The notes: generated by a model from the sequence alone, not told the origin. Counted from the stretch's first letter, positions 41,809-53,097 are shown. The stretch: 64,000 nucleotides of DNA from Phytophthora sp. 'mugwort' (GCA_033558025.1 JAUCEF010000011.1:3596001-3660000); one strand, 5' to 3'. Numbers and translations: made by a program.

Positions 41809-42129
41809 TGTTTGTATTTTTTAGAACACCCTTGATTAAGAGTCGAATTAGTTGGAATTAATTGGGTCTAAACCAAAACTCGAGCACAACTTTCTAAATT
41901 GAAGAGCTCTAATCTCTTTGATTAGCGCTTTTGAAGCTCAACGGCCGCAAGAAATTGCCACGACTTTCCACAGATGTCTTTACCGGGGGCTGGTTCGTGG
42001 CTTTGGTAGAAGGGGCGAGAAGCACAGCGTAAAGACTTTTGGGGCATTAAATATTGGATCCTGGTGATGGGGCGCGGCACTGGAAGATGCGTCAGTTCTC
42101 AATAGACCAAAAGCCAGCAACACACAGCA

Positions 42130-43515
42130 ATGACGGACGCACCAAAGGAAGCCAAGAAGCTGTGGGGCGGCCGCTTCCGCGGCAACGTGGACCCCGTGAT
42201 GAACAAGTTCAACGAGTCGCTGTCCGTGGACAAGCGCATGTGGCGCGTGGATCTGGACGGCAGCCAGGCCTACGCGCGCGCGCTGGAGAAGAGCGGAGTG
42301 CTCACGACGGCCGAGGCAGACGACATCGTGGGCGGCCTGGACAAGGTTGGAGAGGAGTGGGCAGCCGGCACCTTCGAGCCCAAAGACGGCGACGAGGATA
42401 TCCACACGGCCAACGAGCGCCGCCTCACCGAACTCATCGGCGCCGTGGGTGGCAAGCTGCATACGGGCCGCAGCCGCAACGACCAGGTCGCCACTGACGT
42501 GCGCCTTTATCTCAAGCGAACGATCGTGGGCATCCAGGACGGACTCAAGGAGCTCATCGGCACGGCCAATCAGCTGGCCGAGAACAACATCGACCTGCTC
42601 ATGCCCGGCTTCACGCACTTGCAGCCGGCCCAACCGCTGCGCTTCTCGCACTGGGTGCTGAGCCACGGCGCCGCGCTGCTGCGTGACGCCGACCGTCTGA
42701 CCGATCTCACGAAGCGCGTGGACTACATGCCGCTCGGTAACGGCGCCCTGGCCGGCAACTCGTTCGGCCTGGACCGCGAGGCCCTGGCCAAGTCGCTGGG
42801 CTTCGCCAATGTGACGCCCAACAGTCTCGATGGTGTGTGCGACCGCGACTTCATCGCCGAGTTCCTCTTCTGGGCCTCCATGCTCATGGTGCACCTCTCG
42901 CAGATGTCCGAGGACCTCATCATCTACAACACGCTCAAGTTCGTGACCATGGCCGACGCCTATAGCACGGGCAGCTCGCTCATGCCTCAGAAGAAGAACC
43001 CGGACGCGCTTGAGCTTCTGCGCGGTAAGAGCGGCACTGTCATCGGCCGTCTGAGCGGCTTCCTTGTGACGCTCAAGGGCTTGCCGCGCTCGTACAACAA
43101 AGACTTGCAGGAGGACAAGACGGCGCTCTTTGACGTCGTGGACACCATCCAGGATTGCTTACAGATCGCCACCGGTGTGCTGGCCACAATGACCCCTCAC
43201 GGTGACAAGATGCGCAGCTTCCTCGTCACGGAGATGCTGGCCACGGACCTGGCCGAGTACCTGGTGAGCAAGGGTGTTCCCTTCCGTGAAACCCACCATG
43301 TTGCCGGCGCTGCCGTTCGTCTGGCCGAGGACAAGAATAAGGCTCTCAGCGCGCTTACCTTCGAAGAGCTGTCGACGCTGCACCCCAAGTTCGAGGAGGA
43401 TGTCCTGGAGGTCTGGAACTTCGACGTCAGCGTCGAGCGCAAGAACGTCACGGGCGGCACCAGTAAAAGCGCCGTGCAGAAGCAGATCGCCGATATTAAG
43501 ACGTGGCTCGCCTAG
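42130..43515 (+). CDS. ASL: Argininosuccinate lyase
   Basis: An intronless gene of 461 aa, the normal length. It starts with KKLWGGRFRGNVDP and has the superfamily signature GSSLMPQKKNPD near residue 282, which carries the catalytic Ser loop. TGRSRNDQVATD and FTHLQPAQPLRFSHW are also intact. It cleaves argininosuccinate to arginine and fumarate, the last step of arginine synthesis. There is no presequence, so it is cytosolic. Codon use is strongly GC-ending, more than in the neighbouring membrane genes, which fits high expression; this composition also creates long false open frames on the other strand. The 321-bp gap to the divergent NSUN-type gene holds both promoters. Confidence 0.97.
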   Translation: MTDAPKEAKKLWGGRFRGNVDPVMNKFNESLSVDKRMWRVDLDGSQAYARALEKSGVLTTAEADDIVGGLDKVGEEWAAGTFEPKDGDEDIHTANERRLTELIGAVGGKLHTGRSRNDQVATDVRLYLKRTIVGIQDGLKELIGTANQLAENNIDLLMPGFTHLQPAQPLRFSHWVLSHGAALLRDADRLTDLTKRVDYMPLGNGALAGNSFGLDREALAKSLGFANVTPNSLDGVCDRDFIAEFLFWASMLMVHLSQMSEDLIIYNTLKFVTMADAYSTGSSLMPQKKNPDALELLRGKSGTVIGRLSGFLVTLKGLPRSYNKDLQEDKTALFDVVDTIQDCLQIATGVLATMTPHGDKMRSFLVTEMLATDLAEYLVSKGVPFRETHHVAGAAVRLAEDKNKALSALTFEELSTLHPKFEEDVLEVWNFDVSVERKNVTGGTSKSAVQKQIADIKTWLA

Positions 43516-43868
43516 ATCAGTCGTGGCCCACGAGCGTAGCACTTACCACTTGCGGTCTTCCCGTGTCTTCCATTCCCGAAGATACCCATCAGCTCATTAG
43601 CGCATTTATAATCCCCTTTCTAATTAAGGAGGAGGAATCCTTTAGCTTGTATCTCCACGTCCAGTATACCTTAGTCATTGATAACCGACAGCAGAGCAGA
43701 GCAACGACGTCCACGATCATGTCCCCGGCACTAGCGGCATTCACTATATTGTGTCCTGCAACGACTCTGTCTCTCTCTCATTTTCTAAATTGGCGCAGTC
43801 ATTCACCGCCCTCCAGCTTAATGGCCCCTGCACAACCACATAACAGTGAAACCTCAGTTAGAACTCGC
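43516..43868. other. Convergent intergenic region
   Basis: The 3' ends of argininosuccinate lyase and bS21m face each other here. No further gene is supported. Confidence 0.5.
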
Positions 43869-44213
43869 TCAAGACCATTGCCGCAGAGACCCAACGCAAG
43901 ACACGCACGATTTCTTGCGACGCAGAATGAAGTCGATCATGGATCCGACGCGGCGGTTGGCACGGCGGATGGTCTGCTCCTCGGCTTTGCGCTTGCGCTG
44001 CTGCCACTTTTTCTCGTGAAACCTCTTGAGCGCAAGCGTCTTGAGCGTGCCGTCCTCGGCCAGGATCGTCTGCATGCGGCTTACGACGCGGTCTGCGTCC
44101 TGGCCCTCGGGCACCTTGGCCCACAGCGAGCGCTGCTGCTGCTGAGAAGCTGCGCGAGACGTCAGCGCAGCGGTCGGGCGGCGAGCGGCCGTGCGCAACA
44201 GAGCCGACATCAT
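43869..44213 (-). CDS. Mitochondrial small-subunit ribosomal protein bS21m
   Basis: The ATG at 44213 gives 114 aa. The first 35 residues are a typical mitochondrial presequence (MMSALLRTAARRPTAALTSRAA). The mature part matches bS21: TLKTLALKRFHEKKWQQRKRK, then RRANRRVGSMIDFILRRK. bS21 binds the platform of the small ribosomal subunit. The last 13 residues (SCVSCVGSLRQWS) are not typical of the family and could be read-through past a small intron or simply an extension. It is divergent from GET3, with 188 bp between start codons. Confidence 0.8.
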   Translation of the reverse strand: MMSALLRTAARRPTAALTSRAASQQQQRSLWAKVPEGQDADRVVSRMQTILAEDGTLKTLALKRFHEKKWQQRKRKAEEQTIRRANRRVGSMIDFILRRKKSCVSCVGSLRQWS

Positions 44214-44401
44214 CTCAGCGGTTCGATGCGCTTTGCTCCCCACGAAAGAATATGTGGCGCTTGTGAGTGGTCGAGTGCCACACCATATTATGTGGCGCGT
44301 TAAAAGGAGTGCTAATTCCTACCCTTATTTGGATACGAAAATAAAAACCACATTCGGGAACTGCGTCTCCAGCCAAAACGTCATATAGTAGCTAAGTGAC
44401 G

Positions 44402-45550
44402 ATGGCGGACGAATTCGTGGACGTGCCCGAGGCGAGTCTGCGCAACCTGGTAGCGCAGAAGTCGCTGCAGTGGATCTTCGTGGGCGGTAAGGGCGGCGTG
44501 GGTAAGACCACCACGTCCTGCTGCCTTGCCATCCAGCTGGCGGCGCAGCGCGAGAAGGTGCTCATCGTTTCCACGGACCCCGCGCACAACCTAAGGTGCG
44601 TCTGTATTGTTCATGACACGTTCTCCTCCCTCCCTCTCCCTGTTTGTTGACCCTTGGTGCTCTATGCTCTAGTGACGCCTTCGGTCAGAAGTTTACGCGC
44701 GAGCCGACGCCTGTAAATGGCTTTTCCAACCTGTCGGTCATGGAGATCGATCCCAACGTGGACGTACGTGACGGCTCTACCTGCTTGTTCTACCTTGTTT
44801 TACCTGGTGGCTACGTATTAATCATTCGACCTTTTGCGGTGTCACCAGCTTGAGGAGATAAACGGTGACGGCGTGCAGGACAACTCGGGCATGGCCTCGT
44901 TCATGAAGGACCTGACTAATTCCATCCCCGGCATCGACGAGGCCATGAGCTTCGCGGAGCTCATGAAGCAGGTTCAGAACATGGATTACTCAGTCATCGT
45001 GTTCGATACGGCTCCCACGGGCCACACGCTGCGACTATTGAGTTTCCCCACGGCGCTGGACAAGGCTTTCGACAAGATCCTGTCGCTTAAGAACCAGTTT
45101 TCGGGAATGTTCTCGCAGTTCTCAGCGCTGCTGGGCGGCGCTCTGCCCTCGCAGGAGATGCTACTGGGCAAGCTTGAGCAGACACGCGAGGTCATCCAGA
45201 AGGTGAACACGCAGTTCAAGGACCCAGAGCGCACCACCTTCGTGTGCGTGTGCATCCCCGAGTTTCTATCGCTGTACGAGACCGAGCGGCTCGTGCAGGA
45301 GCTCACCAAGTACGAGATCGACGTGCACAACGTCGTGGTGAACCAGGTGCTGTACCCGGAGGAAGGTTCGACGTGCAAGAGCTGCAACGCGCGCCAGAAG
45401 ATGCAGCAGAAGTACATCGACCAGATCTACGACCTTTACGAGGACTTCCACGTCGTGGAGATGCCGCTGCTGAACGAAGAGGTGCGTGGCGTGCCGTCTC
45501 TCAAGGCTTTCTCGGAGAACCTGCTGGCACCTTATGAGCCCAATCAGTAG
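44402..45550 (+). CDS. GET3: GET3/TRC40 ATPase, guided entry of tail-anchored proteins
   Basis: Three exons, 44402-44595, 44673-44763 and 44849-45550, give 328 aa. The second donor is GTACGT and the first join builds the Ser in [14 protein letters not shown]. The P-loop is [10 protein letters not shown] (residues 28-37), switch I is [12 protein letters not shown], switch II is [13 protein letters not shown], and the zinc-binding CxxC is [11 protein letters not shown]3 is a cytosolic dimer that captures tail-anchored membrane proteins and delivers them to the ER. The family's Met-rich hydrophobic groove region is present ([18 protein letters not shown]). An ArsA-like arsenite role is unlikely, because the duplicated ATPase of ArsA is absent. 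The stop is 52 bp from the convergent YJU2 stop. Confidence 0.96.
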
Positions 45551-45602
45551 CGATCATTAGTGTTTGCTGGGAGATAAAGGCACTTTTGTGAAAGAATCAC
45601 GT

Positions 45603-46481
45603 CTACTGTAGATCGTCGTCGCTGCTGTCACTATATTCTGCTACCAAAGCTGCTACAGGCTTGGCAAGGACCTTAAGCTTGGTTTTCTTCTTCTTCTTTG
45701 CGATCACTGTTGTCTTCTTTTTGATAGTAACGGCCAGCTTGAGCGGTGGCGTCGCTCTCGTGTCTGGCTTAGCATCACTTGACGAAGATGCTTGCCCCGT
45801 TGCGGATGTGGCCTCCTCAGTAGCGTCGCTCACTGGTCTTTTCAGCGAATTCTGCTGCATTTTTTGCTTCTCCTTGAACACTCGATGTGCCTCCTGTCGG
45901 TCCTCCTCCAGCTGCTTCGCCTGCTCCTCCTTGCTGAGCTTACCTACGTCCGCGTGCTGCTGGAGCAGCTTGTCCGTGTCTACCTTAGCGTGGCGCTGGT
46001 TGATGGCCTTGATCTCGTCCAGTGCGTCCAGGATGTCCATCTCCCGCTTGGAGTCGAGCGTCCGGTTCTCGAGCGCCTTCATGCTGTCTCCTTTCTCCTC
46101 CTCAGCACGCTGGGCAAGGGCTGCTTCCTCCTCGTCCTCGTTCTCTCGCCAGGGCTCAAAGTTACGTTGGCAGCCGTGTTCGGCTGCATAGTCGCCACGC
46201 TTGGGGTCCGTCTTAAATGTGATCTCGGATGAGCAAGTGATGCACTTGATGTAGAAGCGGTAGATGCGGATGCCGTGGTAAGTCTCCTCCAGCACCTCCT
46301 CCTTGCGCGAATTGAACTTCTTGCCGCGGTACATGTACTCGCCGCAGGTGGCGCATTGGATGGAGAAGGGCAACATCATGCGCACCTCAATCTGCTCATT
46401 CTTGGGCTTTTTACGCCGCGGTACCAGCGACGGATCGAAGTCGGGGGGGAAGTATTTGTTCAGCACCTTTCGCTCACCCAT
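45603..46481 (-). CDS. YJU2: YJU2/CCDC94 pre-mRNA splicing factor
   Basis: I chose ATG 46481 (292 aa) because the conserved family start is MGERKVLNKYFPPDFDPSLVP; 18 more residues are open upstream. The zinc-binding core has two CxxC pairs, CATCGEYMYRGKKF and CITCSSEITFKTDPK, followed by YAAEHGCQRNFEPWR. The remainder is acidic and helical, with a Lys-rich tail (TVIAKKKKKTKLK). In the spliceosome YJU2 joins with the NineTeen complex and promotes the first catalytic step. No introns. The related CWC16/CCDC130 branch is less likely from the N-terminus. Confidence 0.93.
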   Translation of the reverse strand: MGERKVLNKYFPPDFDPSLVPRRKKPKNEQIEVRMMLPFSIQCATCGEYMYRGKKFNSRKEEVLEETYHGIRIYRFYIKCITCSSEITFKTDPKRGDYAAEHGCQRNFEPWRENEDEEEAALAQRAEEEKGDSMKALENRTLDSKREMDILDALDEIKAINQRHAKVDTDKLLQQHADVGKLSKEEQAKQLEEDRQEAHRVFKEKQKMQQNSLKRPVSDATEEATSATGQASSSSDAKPDTRATPPLKLAVTIKKKTTVIAKKKKKTKLKVLAKPVAALVAEYSDSSDDDLQ

Positions 46482-46535
46482 GACTCCTTTGGTTTGCGAT
46501 TCGCAAATTGCGAAAGCTCTGAAAGCTCTTATCAA

Positions 46536-47480
46536 ATATCGAAGGGTAAAAGGATAGCCATATCGGTTTGAACGGGTAGCATTATGAAGCAGCAGCTATA
46601 CCATAATAGAAAGGTTTCGTAGCTAAACGTTTTCGTAGTCCGTGAACTCGGATGCGGACAAAAACCAGGAGAACACCCTCAAATTTCGGAACAAATTCCA
46701 CTCCCATCTATAAACAGCAGGCGTGCATTAAGGAACAAAGATCTCGTATCCGTCTTCCCAACACCAGAATGTATGGTGAGCGCTTGCTGCAGGCTAGGCT
46801 ACTTACCATTGAACGCAACACATTTGCCAGCATTTGCCTTCGTCTGCCAGCTCACCTCGACGCCAGTCTCAAAGCAAAGTCATCATGATCCCCCGGAATC
46901 TACTGAGCAGAGCGCCACCTCCACTTCGGTCTCGTCGCAGCGAGCGTAATGCTCTCACTGGAGAAGACAAAGCGCAAAAAGTTCAGCAAGCACGACGATC
47001 TCATTATCCCTCGCCAAGTCAACGCTGATCCCCCCTTTACGTGTGCTCGGGGCGGGCTCATGGATGCCTGGGCGGCTACAGGTGAAAGGTGAAGACGGTA
47101 TATGTGGCGGGGCACACAACACCTTGCGCACAGGAAGTGCGACTTCCGGAGAGTACAAAAACTCTCAGTGAACGGCAGTTCACTAGTCCCTGGCCTGTGG
47201 GACTGTTACCAAAATCAGATAGATTTAAGACTGAATATATTTATAGGTGACCCCTTTTAATGCATCTACATACTAACTATTAGTCACGTATAAAGTTCCC
47301 TAGATGTTATCCTATTGAGTGGCTCTGAGGTCTTTGTACCATATCTGTGGTGCCTATCCATGACGTCATTACCGTCGATGTCAGAGTGATGTTTGGCAAC
47401 ATCAATTAGTGTACTTGATACACTTGCTCTGAAGAGTGACTTGGCACTGTACATGTAACCCCGTACAGTATATGGCTTTA
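46536..47480. other. Gene-free region
   Basis: Only short open frames. The start of the second transposon-rich block; no repeat family that I can name. Confidence 0.5.
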
Positions 47481-47497
47481 CAAAGCAAGAGATCATG

Positions 47498-47563
47498 TGG
47501 TGTAGCGGTATCGGTCAAAATATGCTTAAGACCCGATCCGCTTACCAACTGCGCCAATACACC
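47498..47563 (-). other. tRNA-like pseudogene or SINE head
   Basis: On the minus strand GGTGTAT and CTACACC pair at six of seven positions as an acceptor stem, followed by A, and TGGCGCAGTTGG matches the A-box/D-arm consensus. No T arm or B box is present and the length (66 nt) is short, so it is not a working tRNA gene. Confidence 0.4.
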
Positions 47564-47580
47564 GATTAACGGAGTTCCCC

Positions 47581-48230
47581 GATGATCCGTGATCAGCTGA
47601 ACTTGGTCTCACCTTGTATAACCGTCGGTAGGCTGGATCTGCTCTCTTGGGACTCCGAAGGATGCAGCGATGTAGAGTTTTTAACGTCCTGGCGGGACGT
47701 GGGGCAGCGCGGAAGTCGTCGCTCTGCTGCCGTTATTGTTTCCGATCTGAGGTAGTCGACCTTCGATCGGGGGCCTGGCTTGATCTGAGGCCGACGTTGC
47801 CGTGTGGCGTTGTTCCTTTCCTTAAGTTGCTTGCCGCTTCCTTTAGCGGGATCTTGCGAGTTGCGAGTCGAAGCGATCGTCGGCCAAGCACTGAATGCCG
47901 ATCGATCGAGGTACGCGCTTGAGCAGAAGTTCACTAGCGTGGGGGAGTGTAGGCCAATATCCGATCCGATCCTCTCACCGCGACGCTTGACCTGCTACCT
48001 TGGGCTAGTTGATACTTGGGAGGGCCAATGTAGATCCCTTCCAGCGGCACTTAAAAAGCCTAAGCAGTCCAATGTAAATTCGAGTCCTGATTGTTGCTTA
48101 TCCTTTTCTGGTCCTATCTTCCCATACTGAACCCTATATCGTACCGCCTGAATCTCCTGAACCTTGCCCTTCTCCAACCACTCAACACGTACCGTCTTCA
48201 CGCTTGCACATCCCCGAGGATGATTGCTGA
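47581..48230. other. Region with unassigned coding-like fragment
   Basis: On the minus strand (48190-48010) one frame reads VRVEWLEKGKVQEIQAVRYR and then GLEFTLDCLGFLSAAGRDLHW, which looks like a former protein, perhaps from a retroelement. Surrounding frames have stops. No assignment. Confidence 0.35.
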
Positions 48231-48234
48231 TCGA

Positions 48235-48530
48235 ATCTCGATCTGCCAGATCGCGAATGTTCGAACGCGTATATCGATCTGTCAACATCGATCGGCCCGA
48301 TCTGCCAGATCGCGTATATCCGAACATGTATTTCGACCGGACAGATCGAGGATGCCGGAACCTGTATGCCGATCGGCAAATATCGATCGACCCGATCCGC
48401 TCGATCTCGACCGCAAGTTCGATCCGATCTACTCGATCTCGGAAGGGGGGGGTGTAGGCCGATCTGTAGCCGCCGGATCAGCCCGATCTGCCAACCCGCA
48501 GACCCCAGATCCGCACGAGCGGGGTCCGAA
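48235..48530. repeat. Degenerate GATC-rich tandem array
   Basis: CGATCTGCCAGATCGCG begins units at about 48239 and 48298 (about 59 bp apart). ATCGATCGGCCCGATC and ATCGATCGACCCGATC recur at about 48287 and 48386. The tetranucleotide GATC is extremely frequent across the stretch and continues more thinly to about 48790. Confidence 0.75.
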
Positions 48531-48799
48531 CGAGGTCAAACGGGGTTAGGTCCAATCTGATCGATTCCGTCACCGCTTGCCATTCCTGATCTCTTACATC
48601 TCCCTCGTTCTGGGTTCCGAATATCCACTCGATCGGTCGGGTGATCACAGTATAACATATCTATGTTGGTTGCCCGACCCTGGTTTTCTTCCTTGTCATC
48701 GAAGCATCCCCTTGCACCCCATTTAGTCGAACGTCGCCACGTCTTTACCTCGTGTCTCGATCCGGCTCGATCGCCCCCTCTATTCACAGCTGGGGCCGC

Positions 48800-49845
48800 C
48801 TTTCTCACCGATCTGGCCATTTCTTAGGGATCTGATATTCTTGGTTGACGCTTCTCCACAGTTGTGACAAATGGCTAAGAACATGGCAATTTTAACATTA
48901 TTGCCCACGGGCGAAAGGCGAACCTTTTGTTGCTTCCTGAAGTCGATAAAAGGCCACAGCATCTTCGTTAACTTGAAGTTCCATTCAACAGACTCCCAAG
49001 CCGACTCATCTCTCGGTTGAACTCATTTTCAGCTGCATCGAGCCTGTTCACCTTGTAGCCGCTCACGACATACTTCCGCACACCGTATGTAGGGTCGCCA
49101 TACACCCCCCCCCTCAAAAAATTCGCGATGACTATCAAAATACTCAGGAAGGCCGCTTTCACGCAGCATCTCGCTGTCATGGCGGCGCCCCTTCATCGGG
49201 CCCCAAAAATGAATGCACATCCCGTTCGGCGCTATCACTGCTTGATAGTTTAAACGTGACAACGCTTATGTCCACTACAGCGATAGAGATGCTTCTGGAT
49301 ATTTCCACCTCGCGTTCCGCCTCGTCGAGGTGCGAGCCGGCAGACTGTCAGTATGTTCCGCCGGGGAACCCGAATACGCCCTCTTATGGTGCCCCCTTTG
49401 CCTTAATCGCGTCGCAGTATCCACCCATGCGCCCTACAACATAGATTTATCCATTAAGGAATTTTGCCTTCGAGCTCGCGTGGACAATATCGATCACGTA
49501 CAAAAGGACCCTGCACAGCCATGCTCTTCCGTGCCCAAATATCTTCATCCTGTCGTAGTACCGCTTCGGGTACACAAGCCGAGCAAGCACGACACACAAC
49601 GCGTCTATGCCTCCGCACGAGTCTCCACTTGCTGTCACGACCACCTCTACGCGAAATAGCAAGCATAATTCGCGAACTCCAGCAACGTCAAGGCGAAACG
49701 CGAGCTGGCTATTAGCATCAGTGCAGCTCGAAAACGCGAACTTGACGCTAGGGATTACAAGACGCTCCACGTAGTCGATCAAACACAGAAAGCCTAATTT
49801 TGTCTTGTGGTCCATGAACTTGCTCTTAAAGCCGTACAAGCGCAA
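48800..49845 (-). pseudogene. PIF/Harbinger transposase relic 1
   Basis: Minus-strand fragments in order: LCVVLARLVYPKRYYDRMKIFG (about 49600), then NYQAVIAPNGMCIHFWGPMK and GRRHDSEMLRESGLPEY (about 49250-49150). These are followed after a frame change by GVYGDPTYGVRKYVV and ENEFNREMSRLGSLL (about 49120-49000), and by KKVRLSPVGN-like sequence near 48920. These match the DDE_4 domain, including the D in the GPMKGRRHDS block. Frameshifts separate all parts. A Ser-rich stretch at 50217-49880 on the same strand may be the original N-terminus. Confidence 0.8.
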
Positions 49846-50673
49846 CAGCTCGGTCTCGCAAACTATGGCTGCTCCGATGGCAGTGTGGCAATACCACCAG
49901 GGGCGACCCCATCTTGTTGTTTCTGCTGCTGGCGGAGAGAATGAACGCGACTTTTTGCTGATGTGCGAGGGTGAGGAGATCTACTTGCTGCTGGACGAGG
50001 AGCGCGACTGGTTGCTGGTGGACTTGCTCGTGGTCTCGCTGCTGCTAGACGAGGAGCGTGTCTGCTGGTGCTGGACGAGGGCACGCGCGATGCTTGTTGG
50101 CTGGTTGGGGCCTGTGTAAGCGTGGTGCGGGCGACAGATAGCAGGGCTTAAGAGGTCACAAACATTCCTGAGAATCTGAAATTGCCAGGGCTGTCTGACC
50201 AGCTTTTCTTGGAGCACCTAGTTGCACCTTTCTTGATCAGCAACCGTGAATGAACGAGGAATGATTCACTTCGAAATCTCTCTAATATTTTTTTACGAAA
50301 TATGTCCGATAAATATCCGTTCGGCTATTAGAGAGTTTAAGAGCACTCTGGTATTTGTAGAATGTAGGATGTTTATCGCGAACTTTTCAATCACTTTAAA
50401 GAGGATGCGATCGGATTAAGCGGGGCTTGCTTAGAATCCTAAGTGCGCACGCGTACAACAATTTCGATCACGAGCTGCTTAAGAGAGGTTGCAGTTTGTC
50501 GTTATGCTGCGGGACGCTGGCGTCGACGATATCATGGGGGGGGGCAACTTCACTCGAGTGGGAGCTAGCTGCTGCCCATGAAATGAGCGCTGCTGGAGGT
50601 ATTTTCGCCGCCGGTAGCCGTACCGGTAGCACGGCAAGCCCGTGGCATCGAGCGAATCATCCGCAACGACGAC
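49846..50673. other. Low-complexity and spacer sequence between two Harbinger relics
   Basis: Around 49975-50070 a CTGGACGAGGAGCG-type sequence is repeated (minus strand codes a Ser-rich stretch). The remainder shows no gene. Confidence 0.4.
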
Positions 50674-51625
50674 GTGCCCATGTTGCTCCGGCTGTGCCTG
50701 GAACACGGCTCGACACCGGCTTGGGAAATGGCGCTGCGCGCAGGTTTCTTTTGCCATATTGACGTTCCCATAGTCCCTGGACTATCGTTCGATCTGAACG
50801 CGATGATGGATATCGCTTGGCGGAAGCATTTTCGCTTTGATCACAATGGGATCAAGCGACCCGTTGTTCTGCTGAAGAAGCTGCTGTTTTGTGACTCTTG
50901 TCGATGATCGCTTCACAGCAGTTGAAGGCGTTTGTTTGGTGTTGGATCAATGACTTTCCCACGCAAGTTGGAGGATCTCCAGTATCGATACGGCAGGAAG
51001 GTGTCTGCGCTGAGCCGCATCTTCACGTACATGCTTCACCGAATTTGGGCTGCTGTGAAGAATCACGTGCTGCTAAGCAGTAGCCTCACCCAAGGCCGGC
51101 TACAAAAGTATGCTGAATCATTTGGAGGCGACCAGTTTCCGGTGAACCCCGGTTTAGGAGTGTAATTGACGTCAAGAAGGTTTAAAACCGTCGACCAAAG
51201 GACGATCAACGTGCCCAGTACAGTGGGCACAAGAGGTACCATTGCTTCAAGTACCAGACGTTGGAGACTCCTGTCGGTAAGCTCGTGTCCTATGAATTGT
51301 ATTTGAATACTACTAATTCCATGTCACAGGCTTAATTGCACACTGCTATTGCTGTGCTGATGGCAGAACGGGCGACGCAATCATTTTGCAGGAGTCAAAC
51401 CACCTGGCCCTCTTACGTGCTCTTGACGATGTCGTCGGCAACCAGTACGTCGTGTTTGGTGATTTTGCTTATCCCAACTCAAACGTGATGGTTACTATGT
51501 TTCGCGGGCGAAACCTTCCTGAATGGGCTCAAGTACTCAACAACGCCCTCGCTAAGTCCGCACATCGGTTGAGTGGGGCTACATGCAAGTTTGTCAGAAC
51601 TTTGCGTATGTTGACAAACAACTGA
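50674..51625 (+). pseudogene. PIF/Harbinger-type transposase relic 2
   Basis: Plus-strand pieces: LPYIDVPIVPGL-like sequence near 50760, LEDLQYRYGRKVSALSRIF (about 50970), RAQYSGHKRYHCFKYQTLE (about 51210-51265), then LIAHCYCCADGRTGDAIIL and VVFGDFAYPNSNVMVTMFRG (about 51330-51510). The order matches the N-terminal helices and DDE_4 core, with the second Asp in GDFAY. It is a different subfamily from relic 1. Stops and at least two frame changes inactivate it. Confidence 0.7.
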
Positions 51626-51908
51626 AGATTAAGCTCCTGCCCGTGGAGGCAATCTGGCCTTGGGCGTATTTCTCACCAACTGCCTAACGTGTCATTGAGG
51701 TGGCAACCAGATCTCGAAGTATTTTCGCTGTTATCCTCCAAGCCTTGATGTTTACTTAGAGGTGTCCGTGTTATGGGTTAGTCTGGCTACGATGTACTGC
51801 CTTCACGATGTTCTTGGCTGGTTAGCTGGTCGTTACTCTCTCTCTCTTTGACTATGCTTCGATTGAGGCTGACATGAAGTAAATTGATTTGAGTTGGTCG
51901 TTGTGGTG

Positions 51909-53097
51909 CTAGTTTGTATTCCGAAGAAGGATACCAAGCTCATGCAGCTTGCGTTGTACCTCCGTGTTGTGCGCATCCAGCTTCATCTCAAGTTTGCGCA
52001 TCATGATTCCGTGGGCTGGAGCAGCTTCTTTCTCTTGGTGAGCGAGTTCGAGTCTGCGTATTTTGATCTCTTCTCGCCTCAGCTTTGTCTCATCGGTCAT
52101 TGGTTTCACGCTTAAACGCCAGGAGAGTTGCTCGGTGCTCTCCTTTGCTTCCTTATCTGCAAGATCTGCGATTGCTTTTTGGTGCTGTGGATTGCGCCGA
52201 CGACCCCGACGAGCGCGCATGCCCGAAGATGTCGACTCTGCCCCGACAGGTTGCTGCTCTTCGATTTGGCCCCTAGAGCTAAGATCTATCGGCCAGCCTC
52301 CTATTTTGGTCAGACGCCGTCCAATCATCCCACGGGCGACATTTTCGCGGTGTGAAAGCCTGCTTGGCTTAACTCTCCATCTCGTTTTCGTTTGGTAGCA
52401 TTTGTTGTCTGCTCCAAGTGGAAGTCACGGCGCTCCAATACCATCGTATCCAGCGTTAAGTGTATACGTTTCTACCATAACTGAGTTAGTTCGGGTTGGC
52501 AAAAACATCGTTTACAGAAAGATTCCTGGACGGTTGAACGCTTATGCTCTTGCCCTGTTTCATTGTCGAGACGGTTTTCTTGCTGGTCGTGTTGGTCCAT
52601 CAGCTTTGTCACATAGTGAATCATGGTTCGAGCATTTATTGCGTATCCCCGCGAGGCTGCCAGGAGCCCCACAGTATCTTCCACTCGCTTACTTTCACCA
52701 CAAGTGGCGACGGGTGCGTTAAATTGAGCGTAGCTCTCCAAGACGGCTTCTTGAGCCTCAAAATTGCTGGGCAGTGCGTGATCCATTCGATAGGTTCTGC
52801 CGATTCGCTCTTTGCTGAGCATATCCAGTGGAGCAGCGTTAGCTTCTGGCTGTTGCGTGGGGAGGCTGCTTCTTGAGTAGCCGATCGTCGTTCACCGTCC
52901 TCATGGCAAACCGCCCGATCTGCATCCACGTTGCCATGCGTACAAGCAGCGGTGGTGGTCGTGGGCACTTCTGTCGACGTCACGCAGGATGCGAGCCGTA
53001 CTTCCGTGTCTTCAGCCCCCGATAACGCGCTATCTGCGTCCAGAAGCGCGCGAAAACCACGGTGCCAGCGCTCCTCTGCTTCCGTCATCGCGCGCAT
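51909..53097 (-). pseudogene. Frameshifted coiled-coil protein, possibly a transposon accessory (Myb/SANT-like) gene
   Basis: Minus-strand open pieces 53097-52636, 52822-52472 and 52328-51909 overlap or abut in different frames and are alike in composition. One contains ARTMIHYVTKLMDQHDQQEN, and the last is a charged coiled coil (TKLRREEIKIRRLELAHQEK). Proteins of this layout, with a SANT-like head and a long charged helix, accompany Harbinger-type elements in oomycetes as far as I recall. I cannot see a clear SANT domain, so the assignment is tentative. Confidence 0.4.

Noticed and set aside
41980..42894. 304-residue open frame on the minus strand
   Set aside because: It lies antisense to argininosuccinate lyase. 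The GC-rich codon use of that gene creates stop-poor shadow frames, and the product has a biased composition without any domain.
43503..44303. 266-residue + strand open frame
   Set aside because: Its second half is antisense to bS21m and its first half has no features; the bS21m match is much stronger.
47498..47563. Functional tRNA gene
   Set aside because: No T arm or B box and only 66 nt long; kept only as a tRNA-like relic.
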